The notes beneath the pieces were generated by a model. The model saw nothing but the letters and a program-made list of their open reading frames with translations, was not told where the DNA came from and did no database searches. A stretch of 30,056 nucleotides of DNA from a virus: IMG/VR virus record IMGVR_UViG_3300008629_000021, positions 1 to 30,056 of that record; one strand, given 5' to 3'. Shown one piece after another: positions 1 through 8,069 of the stretch. The first letter of the stretch is position 1; the number at the start of each line of letters is the position of its first letter. Both the position numbers and the translations under genes were made by a program.

Positions 1-954
1 CACAATGCCGGAAGCCAAGTATCTTATATTCAACTTGACGCAAGTGAAGATATGATTCATTACGGTGGAAGTGGAGTCAACCAAATAATATATGCAGGCG
101 GTTATGAACGCCTACGCATCGACTCCTCTGGCAACGTAGGTATTGGCACATCATCCCCATCACAAGAACTTGATATCTCTTCAGCCAACCCAGCAGTAAG
201 ATTAACAGATACCTCAACTTCAGGACTGTACCACGAAGTAGTGTCTTACGGTAATGATTTGAGATTTAGCGCAGACGGTGGGAATGTTGAGGGTAGCACA
301 AATATCGAGTTTTTTATTGATGGTGATGAGAAGATGCGTATCGAGTCAAATGGAAGGATTCATACAAATGGTACTGTTAATAGGACTGGTGCTTTAAATT
401 TAGTTGGTGAAAAAGGAAATAGTTATAGAGCGGTTGTATTTGAACATACAAATAATGGTGGAGAAGTTGGAACTATAATAACATCGAGTTCATCAACCGC
501 TTACAACACATCCTCAGACTACCGCCTAAAAGAGAACGTAGTACCAATGACAGACTCTATCGATAGGCTCAAGCTACTCAATCCAAGTCGATTTAACTTT
601 ATTAAAGATGCTGATACAACAGTCGATGGATTCCTAGCACACGAAGCACAAGAGGTTGTTCCTGAAGCTGTTACTGGTGAGAAAGATGCTATGACTACCG
701 AGGAGTATGAAGTCACCCCAGCGCAATATGAAACAATTACTATTCCAGCAGTTGAAGAAGAATTAGACGAAGATGGTAATGTAGTTGTTGAAGCACAAGA
801 AGAACGCACTGAAGAACAATTGGTTACGGAAGCTGTAATGGGTGAGAGAGAAGTCGAGGACTACCAAGGAATTGACCAATCAAAACTTGTACCTTTATTA
901 GTGGGTGCGTTACAAGAGGCGGTGGCTCGTATCGAGCAACTAGAAAACGCATAA
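1..954 (+). CDS. Tail fibre / tailspike C-terminal part with peptidase S74 chaperone domain (5' truncated)
   Basis: The frame is open from base 1, so the true start lies upstream of the window; the first internal ATG is at 52. The visible 317 residues hold a beta-rich fibre stalk with repeats of the type RIDSSGNVGIGT followed by an S74 intramolecular chaperone. The chaperone hallmark SSDYRLKENV is near residue 170 and DGFLAHEAQEVVPEAV follows. In characterised S74 proteins this domain trimerises the fibre and then cuts itself off at the Ser of the SSD motif, which is present here. The end (ALQEAVARIEQLE) is the usual short C-terminal coiled coil. It is probably the receptor-binding fibre or spike. 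The domain call is firm; the identity of the upstream part is unknown. Confidence 0.92.
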   Translation, partial: HNAGSQVSYIQLDASEDMIHYGGSGVNQIIYAGGYERLRIDSSGNVGIGTSSPSQELDISSANPAVRLTDTSTSGLYHEVVSYGNDLRFSADGGNVEGSTNIEFFIDGDEKMRIESNGRIHTNGTVNRTGALNLVGEKGNSYRAVVFEHTNNGGEVGTIITSSSSTAYNTSSDYRLKENVVPMTDSIDRLKLLNPSRFNFIKDADTTVDGFLAHEAQEVVPEAVTGEKDAMTTEEYEVTPAQYETITIPAVEEELDEDGNVVVEAQEERTEEQLVTEAVMGEREVEDYQGIDQSKLVPLLVGALQEAVARIEQLENA

Positions 955-971
955 CAACAACAGGAAAGAAG

Positions 972-1199
972 ATGTCTAAAAAAACAAAAGAACAGACAAT
1001 CACAATTGACGATAAAGAATACAACGTAGATGATTTAACACAAGAGCAAGTAGCTTTGGTTAATCACGTTACAGATTTGGACAGAAAGATTAGTTCAAGT
1101 CAATTCAACCTAGACCAGCTAAACGTAGGCAGGAATGCCTTTATGTCACTTCTAACAGAGAGTCTGAAAGAAGAAGTAGTAGCTGAAAAAGTAGCATAA
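972..1199 (+). CDS. Small conserved phage protein downstream of fibre (DUF6447-like)
   Basis: 75 residues starting ATG, with AGGAAAGAAG upstream as a plausible ribosome site. The N-terminus TITIDDKEYNVDDLTQEQ followed by one long helix with a VxDLDRKI heptad pattern resembles the small DUF6447-type proteins often found near fibre genes of environmental phages. That assignment is from memory of the family pattern and not tested. There is no signal peptide or membrane segment. It is co-directional with the fibre and the lysis-like genes. Function unknown; a structural accessory or chaperone role is possible. Confidence 0.7.
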   Translation: MSKKTKEQTITIDDKEYNVDDLTQEQVALVNHVTDLDRKISSSQFNLDQLNVGRNAFMSLLTESLKEEVVAEKVA

Positions 1200-1207
1200 G
1201 GGATATT

Positions 1208-1465
1208 ATGGCACAAGAGAAATGGCACGTCAGCAAGGCAATAAGCCTATCGCATATAGCAACAACAGGTGTTCTCATTTTGAGTGCCATAGTTTACATA
1301 ACTGGAATTGAGAAGGATGTAGCAGTTCTTCAAGCACAGCAGGCAAATATGCAAGAACAGATTGTTCAGATGCAGAATGATAACAAAGAGATGTTCAACA
1401 GGATTGACGAGAAGCTGGACAAAATGATTGACATCATTCACAACTACCAAACAAAGTATAAATAA
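1208..1465 (+). CDS. Single-pass membrane protein with periplasmic coiled coil (spanin- or holin-accessory-like)
   Basis: 85 residues. A hydrophobic segment at about 11-33 (HIATTGVLILSAIVYITGI) is followed by a heptad-rich coiled coil rich in Gln, Asn and charged residues up to the C-terminus. This topology (short cytoplasmic N-terminus, one membrane helix, long coiled coil outside) matches inner-membrane spanins and small holin-associated proteins. No partner outer-membrane lipoprotein was found next to it. It lies just before a holin-like gene, so a lysis role is likely but inferred from context. The start follows GGGATATT, a weak ribosome site. Confidence 0.65.
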   Translation: MAQEKWHVSKAISLSHIATTGVLILSAIVYITGIEKDVAVLQAQQANMQEQIVQMQNDNKEMFNRIDEKLDKMIDIIHNYQTKYK

Positions 1466-1477
1466 GGAATAGACTGG

Positions 1478-1909
1478 GTGATTAATCTTCTAGTAAACAT
1501 AGTACCAATTATCTTAGGATTCCTAGGTAAGTTACTAGCTCTAAAGTCTCAGGCTCAGAGCGATATGATGAAGTTGTCTATCATTCGTAGTGACCAGAAT
1601 ATGAAGGCTATTGCAGAGGCGGTAGAACAGTCAAACAAAGAATCACCACAGGCGGCTTGGAACAGACGTTTCATTATTGTGGTTATCCTTGGTTTGATTA
1701 TCTTTACTCAGGTAGCACCAGTGGTATGGGATATACCTACGGTTATTCCTACGGTAAAGGAAGGATTTAAATTATTAGGAATAGAGTTTGTACCAGACGT
1801 AGTTGAGTACATCTCTGTAGAAGGTATGCTGAAGTTCGATGAGATATTCGCTTGGGCTACTATGATTGTAGAATTTTATTTTGGAGCGCAATTAGCTAAA
1901 GGCAAATGA
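1478..1909 (+). CDS. Holin-like protein with several membrane segments
   Basis: 143 residues from a GTG start preceded by AAGGAAT. Hydrophobic stretches lie at about residues 2-20, 65-88 (RRFIIVVILGLIIFTQVAPVV) and near the C-terminus (FAWATMIVEFYFGAQLAKG). A charged amphipathic segment sits between the first two. The arrangement resembles three-helix holins such as the GTA_holin_3TM type, but I cannot confirm the family. With the preceding coiled-coil protein it would form the membrane part of the lysis module. The muralytic candidate is far away, at 10184. The stop overlaps the next start as ATGA. Confidence 0.6.
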   Translation: MINLLVNIVPIILGFLGKLLALKSQAQSDMMKLSIIRSDQNMKAIAEAVEQSNKESPQAAWNRRFIIVVILGLIIFTQVAPVVWDIPTVIPTVKEGFKLLGIEFVPDVVEYISVEGMLKFDEIFAWATMIVEFYFGAQLAKGK

Positions 1910-2661
1910 AGGTTGGAATTGTTATTCCCGATCAGCACTTCCCGATCCACGATAAGAAGGCTTATTCGGTAGTATTACAGGCGATAGAACACATAAAGCC
2001 ACAGACTTTTATTAATTTGGGTGATGTTGGTGAATGGTCTAGTGTCAATGGACACAGATACAAGAGAAGAAAAAGACCACCACTAGAGTACCAACTACCG
2101 CTTATTGATAAAGACATTAAGTCAGTCAACAAAGAGATAGACAAGGTTGATGCTGTGTTGGATAAGATAGGTTGCAAAGAGCGTTATATATGTGCTGGCA
2201 ACCATGATGAATGGCTTGATGCGTTTGTAGAAGAAAACCCATACCTTGATGGATATACATTTAGAAAGGCGTGTAAATGGGATGAGAGAGGTTACAAGTA
2301 CCTACGATATAACGAGGTTCTAAGCCTTGGTAAAGCAAACTTTATACACGGTGCTTACTGTGGACTTAATCATGCCAAGAAACATTTGGATGCTTACGGA
2401 GTTAACCTAATTTATGGACACACACATGACATCCAGAGATACTCAGCCACAAGGTTACAAGATGGCAACATCTCTGCTTGGTCGATGGGTTGTTTAAAGG
2501 ACATGAGTGCTGAGAAGAATAGATGGCTTAAAGGCAGACTCCATAACTGGAATCATTGTTTTGGCATTATCACCTGGTTTAAAGACAAAACCTTTCAGCT
2601 AGACGTGATAGATATTATTAAGGGCAAGGCCAACGTACATGGTGAGATTATTAAAGGATAG
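1906..2661 (+). CDS. Calcineurin-like metallophosphoesterase
   Basis: 251 residues with the metallophosphoesterase motifs in order: PDQHFP (D9, H11), GDVGEW (D40), GNHDEW (N99, H100, D101), an intermediate His at 148 (FIHGAYC), and GHTHD (H172, H174). All metal ligands of a two-metal phosphodiesterase site appear to be present, so it should be active. The substrate cannot be told from sequence: nucleic acid, cyclic nucleotide and protein phosphoesters are all possible. It sits in the virion/lysis operon, overlapping the holin-like gene by ATGA and 3 bases before the head-tail adaptor gene. It is therefore expressed late, which is unusual for an enzyme of nucleotide metabolism. Confidence 0.88.
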   Translation: MKVGIVIPDQHFPIHDKKAYSVVLQAIEHIKPQTFINLGDVGEWSSVNGHRYKRRKRPPLEYQLPLIDKDIKSVNKEIDKVDAVLDKIGCKERYICAGNHDEWLDAFVEENPYLDGYTFRKACKWDERGYKYLRYNEVLSLGKANFIHGAYCGLNHAKKHLDAYGVNLIYGHTHDIQRYSATRLQDGNISAWSMGCLKDMSAEKNRWLKGRLHNWNHCFGIITWFKDKTFQLDVIDIIKGKANVHGEIIKG

Positions 2662-2664
2662 ATT

Positions 2665-3333
2665 ATGACTTTTAGAGAATTGATTAACGAAGTATTAATT
2701 AGACTCAGAGAGGAAACTATTGCTACCGATTGGTCTGGCAATATCAATGACTCTACTACAGTGACGGATTATCAAAAAGTGATTGGTGCTTTAGTGAATG
2801 ATTCTAAACGCAGTATCGAGGCTTATCACGACTGGTTAGTTCTTAGAGAAACAGTTGATGTAACTACAGTAGATGGCACAAAGAATTACAACCTAAGTTC
2901 TGGTCAAGAGATCAAGATTGTGGATGTCATAAACAACACTACAGGCATTAATTTGTCTCAGGTAAGCCGACAGTACATGAACAGCATAAAGTACCCCACA
3001 GATGCATCTGGCGAGCCTCTATACTATGCTTTTAATGGGGCAGATTCCTCTAATAATCTAAAGGTAGATTTATCCCCCGTTCCTAACTCTGCTCAGACCC
3101 TCTCATTTGATATTGTAAAGTATCAAGACGAATTAAAAACAGCCTCTACAACAATCAAGATTCCAAGTAAACCTGTGGTCTTGGGTGCTTGGGCAAGGGC
3201 CATTGCTGAGAGGGGGGAAGATGGTGGAACACAAGCCTCTATCGCAGCAGAAGAAACCAATCAAGCCGTGAAGCAAGCCATTATGCTTGACTCGGGCAAT
3301 ACACAATTTGAGTCGGAGTGGTACGTTGCCTAA
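2665..3333 (+). CDS. Head-to-tail adaptor protein
   Basis: 222 residues, ATG start 3 bases after the phosphoesterase stop. The N-terminal helical part (FRELINEVLIRLREE...ALVNDSKRSIEAYHDWLVLRETVDV) followed by a beta-rich middle is typical of gp4/gp11-type head-tail adaptors of short-tailed phages, which form a ring under the portal. A second helical part near the C-terminus (VVLGAWARAIAERGEDGG) is also typical. The next gene is the long beta-rich stopper/tail-hub-like protein, which is the usual order. No catalytic motif is seen. The overlap with the next gene depends on which TTG is used there. Confidence 0.75.
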   Translation: MTFRELINEVLIRLREETIATDWSGNINDSTTVTDYQKVIGALVNDSKRSIEAYHDWLVLRETVDVTTVDGTKNYNLSSGQEIKIVDVINNTTGINLSQVSRQYMNSIKYPTDASGEPLYYAFNGADSSNNLKVDLSPVPNSAQTLSFDIVKYQDELKTASTTIKIPSKPVVLGAWARAIAERGEDGGTQASIAAEETNQAVKQAIMLDSGNTQFESEWYVA

Positions 3334-4951
3334 ACCAATTACATATCAACCATTAGATGACATTGGGGTTAATGGACTCAACACCCAGAATAACCCATCA
3401 ACCTTAGACCATACTTGGTTAACTAAGGCAGAGAATGTCGTACTAAGGGAATCAGGAAGAATATCTTTTAGGAAGGGTTTTAAGCAACAAGTGTTAAAGA
3501 CCTCTGCTAAGATTGGATCGCTAACAGAGCATAACGACCAAGGTACGAATAAGATATTTGCATCCTCTGGTGATACTATCTATACGATAGATTTCACAAC
3601 ACCTGATGCTGCCTTCCCTTCTTCGGGTGCAGATGTTAAGAGAACGGTATCTGGTACAACTGGAGATTGGCAGTTTGTTAATTTTAATAAGAGACTTCAT
3701 TGTTTCCATGCTGGAGCAACACCACAAAGATATGATGGTTCACTGGCCTCTGGTTCTAGGTGGACAGCACACGCAACACAACCTACTGGGATAACAACCT
3801 TTGACCCTTCTTGTGGCATGGGATTCTACGGTAGAGTATGGTGTGGTGGTGTCGCAGAGGAAAAAAGTGTTGTATTCCATTCTAATCTTTTGGATGGTGA
3901 TGATTGGACAGGTGGTGATGCCAGTTCAATTAACCTAAATAAAGTTTGGGGTAATGACGAGATAGTAGCCCTAGCCCCCTTCTATGGTAAGTTGGTTATC
4001 TTTGGTAAGAACAATATTGCTATCTACAACAATCCTACCGATGTTACCACCCTAGCATTAGACGAGGTAATTAGAGGTATTGGTTGTGTATCAAGAGATT
4101 CTGTACAAGCGATTGCTGATGACCTGGTATTTTTGTCTGACACAGGCCTTAGATCACTAGCTAGAACCACAGAGAAAGACAAGTTACCCCTAACTGATTA
4201 TTCAGTCAATATTAAAGACACACTGATTAGAAATATTGGCAATAGCACCAACGTAAAGTCAGTCTATGTCGAGAACGAGGGTATATACATAATGTCCTTT
4301 GTTGATAAGAACATTTCTTATATATTCGACATGAAACACGTCACCCCTAGCGGTGTACCTAGAATAACCACTTGGTCATTCGACTCCGACAGAGAGCCAG
4401 CAAGCCTTGCCTACACAGAATTATACGGTTTGCTTATTGGACAACAGGAGGGAAGTATAGCTACTTATGAGGGGTACTTTGATAAGGATTATGCTAGTGG
4501 TGGTAGTTATTCCAACAACTCTTATACTGGGAGTTTTGCAACAATCTGGGTAAACCTTGGTGAGAATGTATCAGCCTCACTTTTAAAGCGTTTATTTATG
4601 ATTATTGAGGGAGGTTCTGGTGCAACATTGGGATTGAAGTGGTATCGAGATTTCTCCTTAACACCATCTAAAACAACCTCTATTACATTAAACCCAGCCA
4701 CCACAGGCTCAACCTCTCTATGGGGTTCGTCAACCTCTTTATATGGAGCAACAACAGCAACACACACACATACTGCATCACTTCATCCATCTTCATCTAC
4801 TTACAAGCCTGTATATGGATTGAAAGAATACAAGACACATCTAACAGGTAGTGCCAAGAATTTGAAGTTAGCAATAGATATAGAGAGTAATGGGTTTGAT
4901 ACCTCCTTACAAAATTTAACCATTCTACACAAACAAGGAAAGATACGATGA
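3326..4951 (+). CDS. Tail tubular / DNA-stabilisation protein (beta-propeller-like hub)
   Basis: The frame runs 541 residues from TTG 3326. This codon is preceded by GGAG at 3315-3318 with a 7-base spacer, so I prefer it to the upstream TTG codons at 3287 and 3308, which would enlarge the overlap with the adaptor gene. The N-terminus (DIGVNGLNTQ, then LTKAENVVLRESGRISFRKG) and the repeated beta/GW-rich body match tail-nozzle or DNA-stabilisation proteins of podoviruses (P22 gp10 / T7 gp12-like architecture). Such proteins close the portal and anchor fibres. Placed between the adaptor and fibre genes it fits well. The exact family is not proven. The stop overlaps the next ATG as ATGA. Confidence 0.75.
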   Translation: MPKPITYQPLDDIGVNGLNTQNNPSTLDHTWLTKAENVVLRESGRISFRKGFKQQVLKTSAKIGSLTEHNDQGTNKIFASSGDTIYTIDFTTPDAAFPSSGADVKRTVSGTTGDWQFVNFNKRLHCFHAGATPQRYDGSLASGSRWTAHATQPTGITTFDPSCGMGFYGRVWCGGVAEEKSVVFHSNLLDGDDWTGGDASSINLNKVWGNDEIVALAPFYGKLVIFGKNNIAIYNNPTDVTTLALDEVIRGIGCVSRDSVQAIADDLVFLSDTGLRSLARTTEKDKLPLTDYSVNIKDTLIRNIGNSTNVKSVYVENEGIYIMSFVDKNISYIFDMKHVTPSGVPRITTWSFDSDREPASLAYTELYGLLIGQQEGSIATYEGYFDKDYASGGSYSNNSYTGSFATIWVNLGENVSASLLKRLFMIIEGGSGATLGLKWYRDFSLTPSKTTSITLNPATTGSTSLWGSSTSLYGATTATHTHTASLHPSSSTYKPVYGLKEYKTHLTGSAKNLKLAIDIESNGFDTSLQNLTILHKQGKIR

Positions 4952-5283
4952 GTAACTACACAATAGCAGTATCTTGGTCAGGTAAAGATGCTCTAGCCGA
5001 CTCAGATGCTAATAAGGTAATATCAGGAGCAGACTTTAATACTGAATTCACAGCAGTACAAACAGCAGTCAATTCAAAGGCAGACAAGAACGGCTCTACC
5101 TCTGAGAGCTTCAGTGCTTCAACAGCAGCAGCCGATACGAATACAACACAGGTGGCAACGACTGCTTATGTCCAAACAGAAATAGGCAACTTAGGCACTA
5201 ATGGTGATGGTGCTAGAACAGTTAGTACGTCTGCCGCAAGCGGTGGTTCTAATGGTGATATTTGGTATCAGGTATCAAGCTAA
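4948..5283 (+). CDS. Short fibre / virion protein with fibre-type TNTTQVATTAYV motif
   Basis: 111 residues overlapping the previous gene by ATGA. The motif AADTNTTQVATTAYVQTEIG is a common hinge in phage tail fibres, often just before the trimeric stalk. The protein is Ser/Thr/Ala-rich with few charges, as in fibre stalks. The C-terminal end SGGSNGDIWYQVSS also resembles motifs at the ends of fibre modules. It is short for a whole fibre, so it may be an adaptor piece working with the glycine-rich protein that starts 3 bases later. Virion role likely; exact job inferred. Confidence 0.65.
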   Translation: MSNYTIAVSWSGKDALADSDANKVISGADFNTEFTAVQTAVNSKADKNGSTSESFSASTAAADTNTTQVATTAYVQTEIGNLGTNGDGARTVSTSAASGGSNGDIWYQVSS

Positions 5284-5286
5284 ACA

Positions 5287-6141
5287 ATGAGTATAAAGAT
5301 AAAAGATTCTGGAACTTTTAAAGAACCTACAAAGGTGTCTGTTAAGGACGGTGGTTCTTGGAAAGAGGTAATTACTGGGAGTGTTAAGGATGGTGGTTCT
5401 TGGAAAACTTTTTATCAGAGAAAATTTACTTATACAGTTTCTAGTAATGTTAATAAATTAGACTTAGATACTGTACTAACTTCAGACAATAAGTTAGGCG
5501 ATGTAGATGTTATCATCAACTCAGGTGTTTATGTTTATTCAGATGCTACTGGCACATCTGCACTAAGAACTGGCAATGGTGTAGCAGGCACTTTAACTAT
5601 CATTAACAATGGTTATATTTACGGTGCTGGAGGGCTGGGAGGTAACGGAGGCGGTTCTGCTGCAAATGGTTCAGCAGGTGGTAATGGTGGCACTGCTTTG
5701 CTCTTAGAAAAAGATATTACTTTAGACAACAATGGCGAAATCCTCGGTGGAGGTGGAGGCGGTGGAGGAGGCGGTGGTTCAACTGATGACCAAAGTTTCT
5801 CTGACCGTGACCACGCTGGAGGTGGCGGTGGCGGTGGAGGTCAGTCCTTCGGTACTGCTGGTTCAAGAAACTCTACTTGTAGTGGCTCTGGTTGTATCTC
5901 ACAATCTGTTGATGGTGGAGCAGGAACTTTAACTGCTGCTGGTTCAGGAGGTGCAGGTGCGGTTGCAGGTGGTAGCCGAGGAACAACAACTGCTGGAGCA
6001 GGTGGCTCTGGTGGTTCGGTAGGTAATAACGGTTCTTCTGGACAAAGTGGTCAATCAGGTGATGGACTAGGCTCTGGTGGTTCAGGTGGTAGCGCAGGAA
6101 CAAATATTGACAACAACGGATTTACAAGAACAGATGTTTAA
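5287..6141 (+). CDS. Glycine-rich tail adhesin candidate
   Basis: 284 residues. The N-terminus has two copies of VKDGGSWKE/T and a related IKDSGTFKEP, a short tandem beta repeat. A beta-rich part (FTYTVSSNVNKLDLDTVL...TIINNGYIYGAGG) follows. From about residue 115 there are dense glycine tracts, including runs of 11 and 8 glycines, split by loops with Cys (CSGSGC), Asp/His (DRDHAGG) and Ser. Glycine tracts forming a polyglycine-II bundle with variable tip loops are known from the T4-like S16 gp38 adhesin, so a receptor-tip role is plausible. Sequence identity to gp38 is not claimed. The DNA is locally repetitive, which favours recombination or assembly error. Confidence 0.65.
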   Translation: MSIKIKDSGTFKEPTKVSVKDGGSWKEVITGSVKDGGSWKTFYQRKFTYTVSSNVNKLDLDTVLTSDNKLGDVDVIINSGVYVYSDATGTSALRTGNGVAGTLTIINNGYIYGAGGLGGNGGGSAANGSAGGNGGTALLLEKDITLDNNGEILGGGGGGGGGGGSTDDQSFSDRDHAGGGGGGGGQSFGTAGSRNSTCSGSGCISQSVDGGAGTLTAAGSGGAGAVAGGSRGTTTAGAGGSGGSVGNNGSSGQSGQSGDGLGSGGSGGSAGTNIDNNGFTRTDV

Positions 6142-6162
6142 AGGAAGCAAGGGAGAATAGAG

Positions 6163-6996
6163 ATGGCACAAAGTTATTTAGACAAAGGTTATCAAGATGC
6201 GGCTTACGGTAATACCAATCGTGCTTATGTAAAAAATAGAGATGGCACAAAGGGTTGGAAATTTGACCATGGTGGGACAACTAAAAAAGTGCAACTTCCA
6301 CTTGGCATGCTTGGTGGTCGTGGCAGAGGCGGTGCTAGATACGCAGAAGAAGATTTCGAGCGTCAAAAGGAATTAGACAAGCTGGCATGGGAACGCTCTA
6401 CTCCTGAAATTACAGGTGTTGGTGGTCAGGTTCGTTGGGATAGAGATAAGAATATGATGACCTCTACCCTATCTCCAGAGAATCAGGCTATCTATGATGA
6501 CTATTACGCAAGACAAAAAGTGCTTGCTGATCAAACCGATGGTCTTATTGGTGGCGGATGGCGAGGTGCTAGAGACGAACTTTACCAAGACACACTTAGG
6601 TCTTTTGCATCTCAAGATGATAGGCAAGATGCAGCCAGACGTGCTAGGCAAGTAGCTACAGGTGCTGGTGATTATGCGATAGGCACAGAAGATAGGAGAG
6701 AGGCTGCAATACGCGACCAAAGAAACCTAGATGCCTATAACAATGCATTTGCTCAAAGCCAAGCCTTGATAGATTCAAGCCTAGCTAGACAAAGAGGTGA
6801 GGTGAGCATGATGACAGATGTGGGCAATATTGCCAACTCAATGATGAACCAGCCTGCTCCATACACACCAGGCAACATTAATAACGTCAGTCTAGCATCT
6901 ACTCGTTGGGCTGATAACTTAGCAATGGAATCAGCTAAAAAGTCAAAAGCTAAGAGTGATTTTTGGGGTTCACTCGCAAGCAGTATTTTTTCATAG
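6163..6996 (+). CDS. Unrecognised virion-associated protein, first of the internal-protein block
   Basis: 277 residues, ATG 22 bases after the adhesin stop, with the purine-rich AAGGAAGCAAGGGAG upstream. The N-terminal 60 residues are Gly/Tyr/Arg-rich (GYQDAAYGNTNRAYVKNRDGTKGWKF). The rest is helical, with many Arg/Gln/Asp/Ala and no membrane segment. It heads a run of three large helical proteins followed by a transglycosylase, the position of internal virion (ejection) proteins in podoviruses. No family recognised; an internal virion role is inferred from position and composition. Confidence 0.65.
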   Translation: MAQSYLDKGYQDAAYGNTNRAYVKNRDGTKGWKFDHGGTTKKVQLPLGMLGGRGRGGARYAEEDFERQKELDKLAWERSTPEITGVGGQVRWDRDKNMMTSTLSPENQAIYDDYYARQKVLADQTDGLIGGGWRGARDELYQDTLRSFASQDDRQDAARRARQVATGAGDYAIGTEDRREAAIRDQRNLDAYNNAFAQSQALIDSSLARQRGEVSMMTDVGNIANSMMNQPAPYTPGNINNVSLASTRWADNLAMESAKKSKAKSDFWGSLASSIFS

Positions 6997-7005
6997 GAGA
7001 TAAAG

Positions 7006-8067
7006 ATGGCAGTTAATTACCCAAGTATGTTTGATGTTAGAGCCGACATGGATAGGCAGATAGTTGATGATGCTTATAAGGCAGGCCAACTACCTCTGGG
7101 TGGTGGAATGATGTACGCCTCATCTATGGCTGGTGATATGTATGGTCAAGGACTACAACAACTCTCAGGTATGTTGGGTGGTACACCTGACCCTAGAATA
7201 GCCAAACAACAAGCCCTTGAAGAAATACAACAACAGTTTCCTAATCCTGAAAGCTATGAAGATTTTATGGATTTAGCTAATGCCCTAAGAGGTGCTGGTT
7301 TTTATGATTATGCTGAACAAGCAATGGGTTGGGCGAAGGATTTAAAACCAACAGCCACATCAAAAGGATATAACACTGGTACTGATATAGGTGATTACGA
7401 GTATTGGAAAAAAACAAAACCAGGGTGGACAGACGAAGAAATATTTGAACACATGCGTTATCTGAGTTCTGGCGATCCCAATGTCAAAGTTGATGCAGAA
7501 AACATTGGCGCAAGACAGGTTAAATTTGCTGAATGGGGTGATACAGCTAGAGAGGATATACGACAAATTAGAGAAATGAATAGAATTCTCGACAAGGGTG
7601 TCTACACTGGTTGGGGTGGTGATTTCGCCACACAAGCTGGAAAGTTCTTTGGTCAAGATGTTGCCGATAAAGAATTATTTGCATCATTATCTGTAGATAG
7701 AGTTTTGGCTTACACATCACAAACCAAAGGTGCTATATCTGACAGAGAGATGAGCTTGTTTGAGGGCGCTGCCACATCATTGAGTAAGTCTGTAGATGGC
7801 AACAGGTTGCTTCTCAAGTATTCAGAATTGTTCTCTCAAAATGTTTTAAAACTTAAAGCACACATGATGAATTGGAGGACAAAAAATCCAAAAGCAACAT
7901 TTGCAGAGTATTCAATTGAGGAAGAAAGATGGAGGAACGACCCAGAGAATGAACTTGGCATTGCCACAGACCCTGATTTTGCAAAACTTGCTTCTGAAGG
8001 TGCTGGCACACAAGTTGATCAAGACTTTGTTAAGAATAAGCAAAAACTACTAGATATAGGAAAATAA
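7006..8067 (+). CDS. Unrecognised internal-virion-like protein
   Basis: 353 residues with a good ribosome site (AGGAGATAAAG) before ATG 7006. The N-terminal part has a hydrophobic Gly/Met-rich stretch (LGGGMMYASSMAGDMYGQGLQQLSG), then a helical body with acidic C-terminus (AKLASEGAGTQVDQDF). The middle part (IGARQVKFAEWGDTAREDIRQI...LDKGVYTGWGGDFAT) looks like a coiled helical bundle similar to phage DNA-injection proteins, but I cannot name the family. It is 9 bases after the previous gene and 2 bases before the next, so co-translated. Confidence 0.65.
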   Translation: MAVNYPSMFDVRADMDRQIVDDAYKAGQLPLGGGMMYASSMAGDMYGQGLQQLSGMLGGTPDPRIAKQQALEEIQQQFPNPESYEDFMDLANALRGAGFYDYAEQAMGWAKDLKPTATSKGYNTGTDIGDYEYWKKTKPGWTDEEIFEHMRYLSSGDPNVKVDAENIGARQVKFAEWGDTAREDIRQIREMNRILDKGVYTGWGGDFATQAGKFFGQDVADKELFASLSVDRVLAYTSQTKGAISDREMSLFEGAATSLSKSVDGNRLLLKYSELFSQNVLKLKAHMMNWRTKNPKATFAEYSIEEERWRNDPENELGIATDPDFAKLASEGAGTQVDQDFVKNKQKLLDIGK

Positions 8068-8069
8068 GT

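Noticed and set aside
5732-6103. Frames within the glycine-rich gene (66 and 76 codons)
   Set aside because: Low-complexity shadows caused by GGN repeats.
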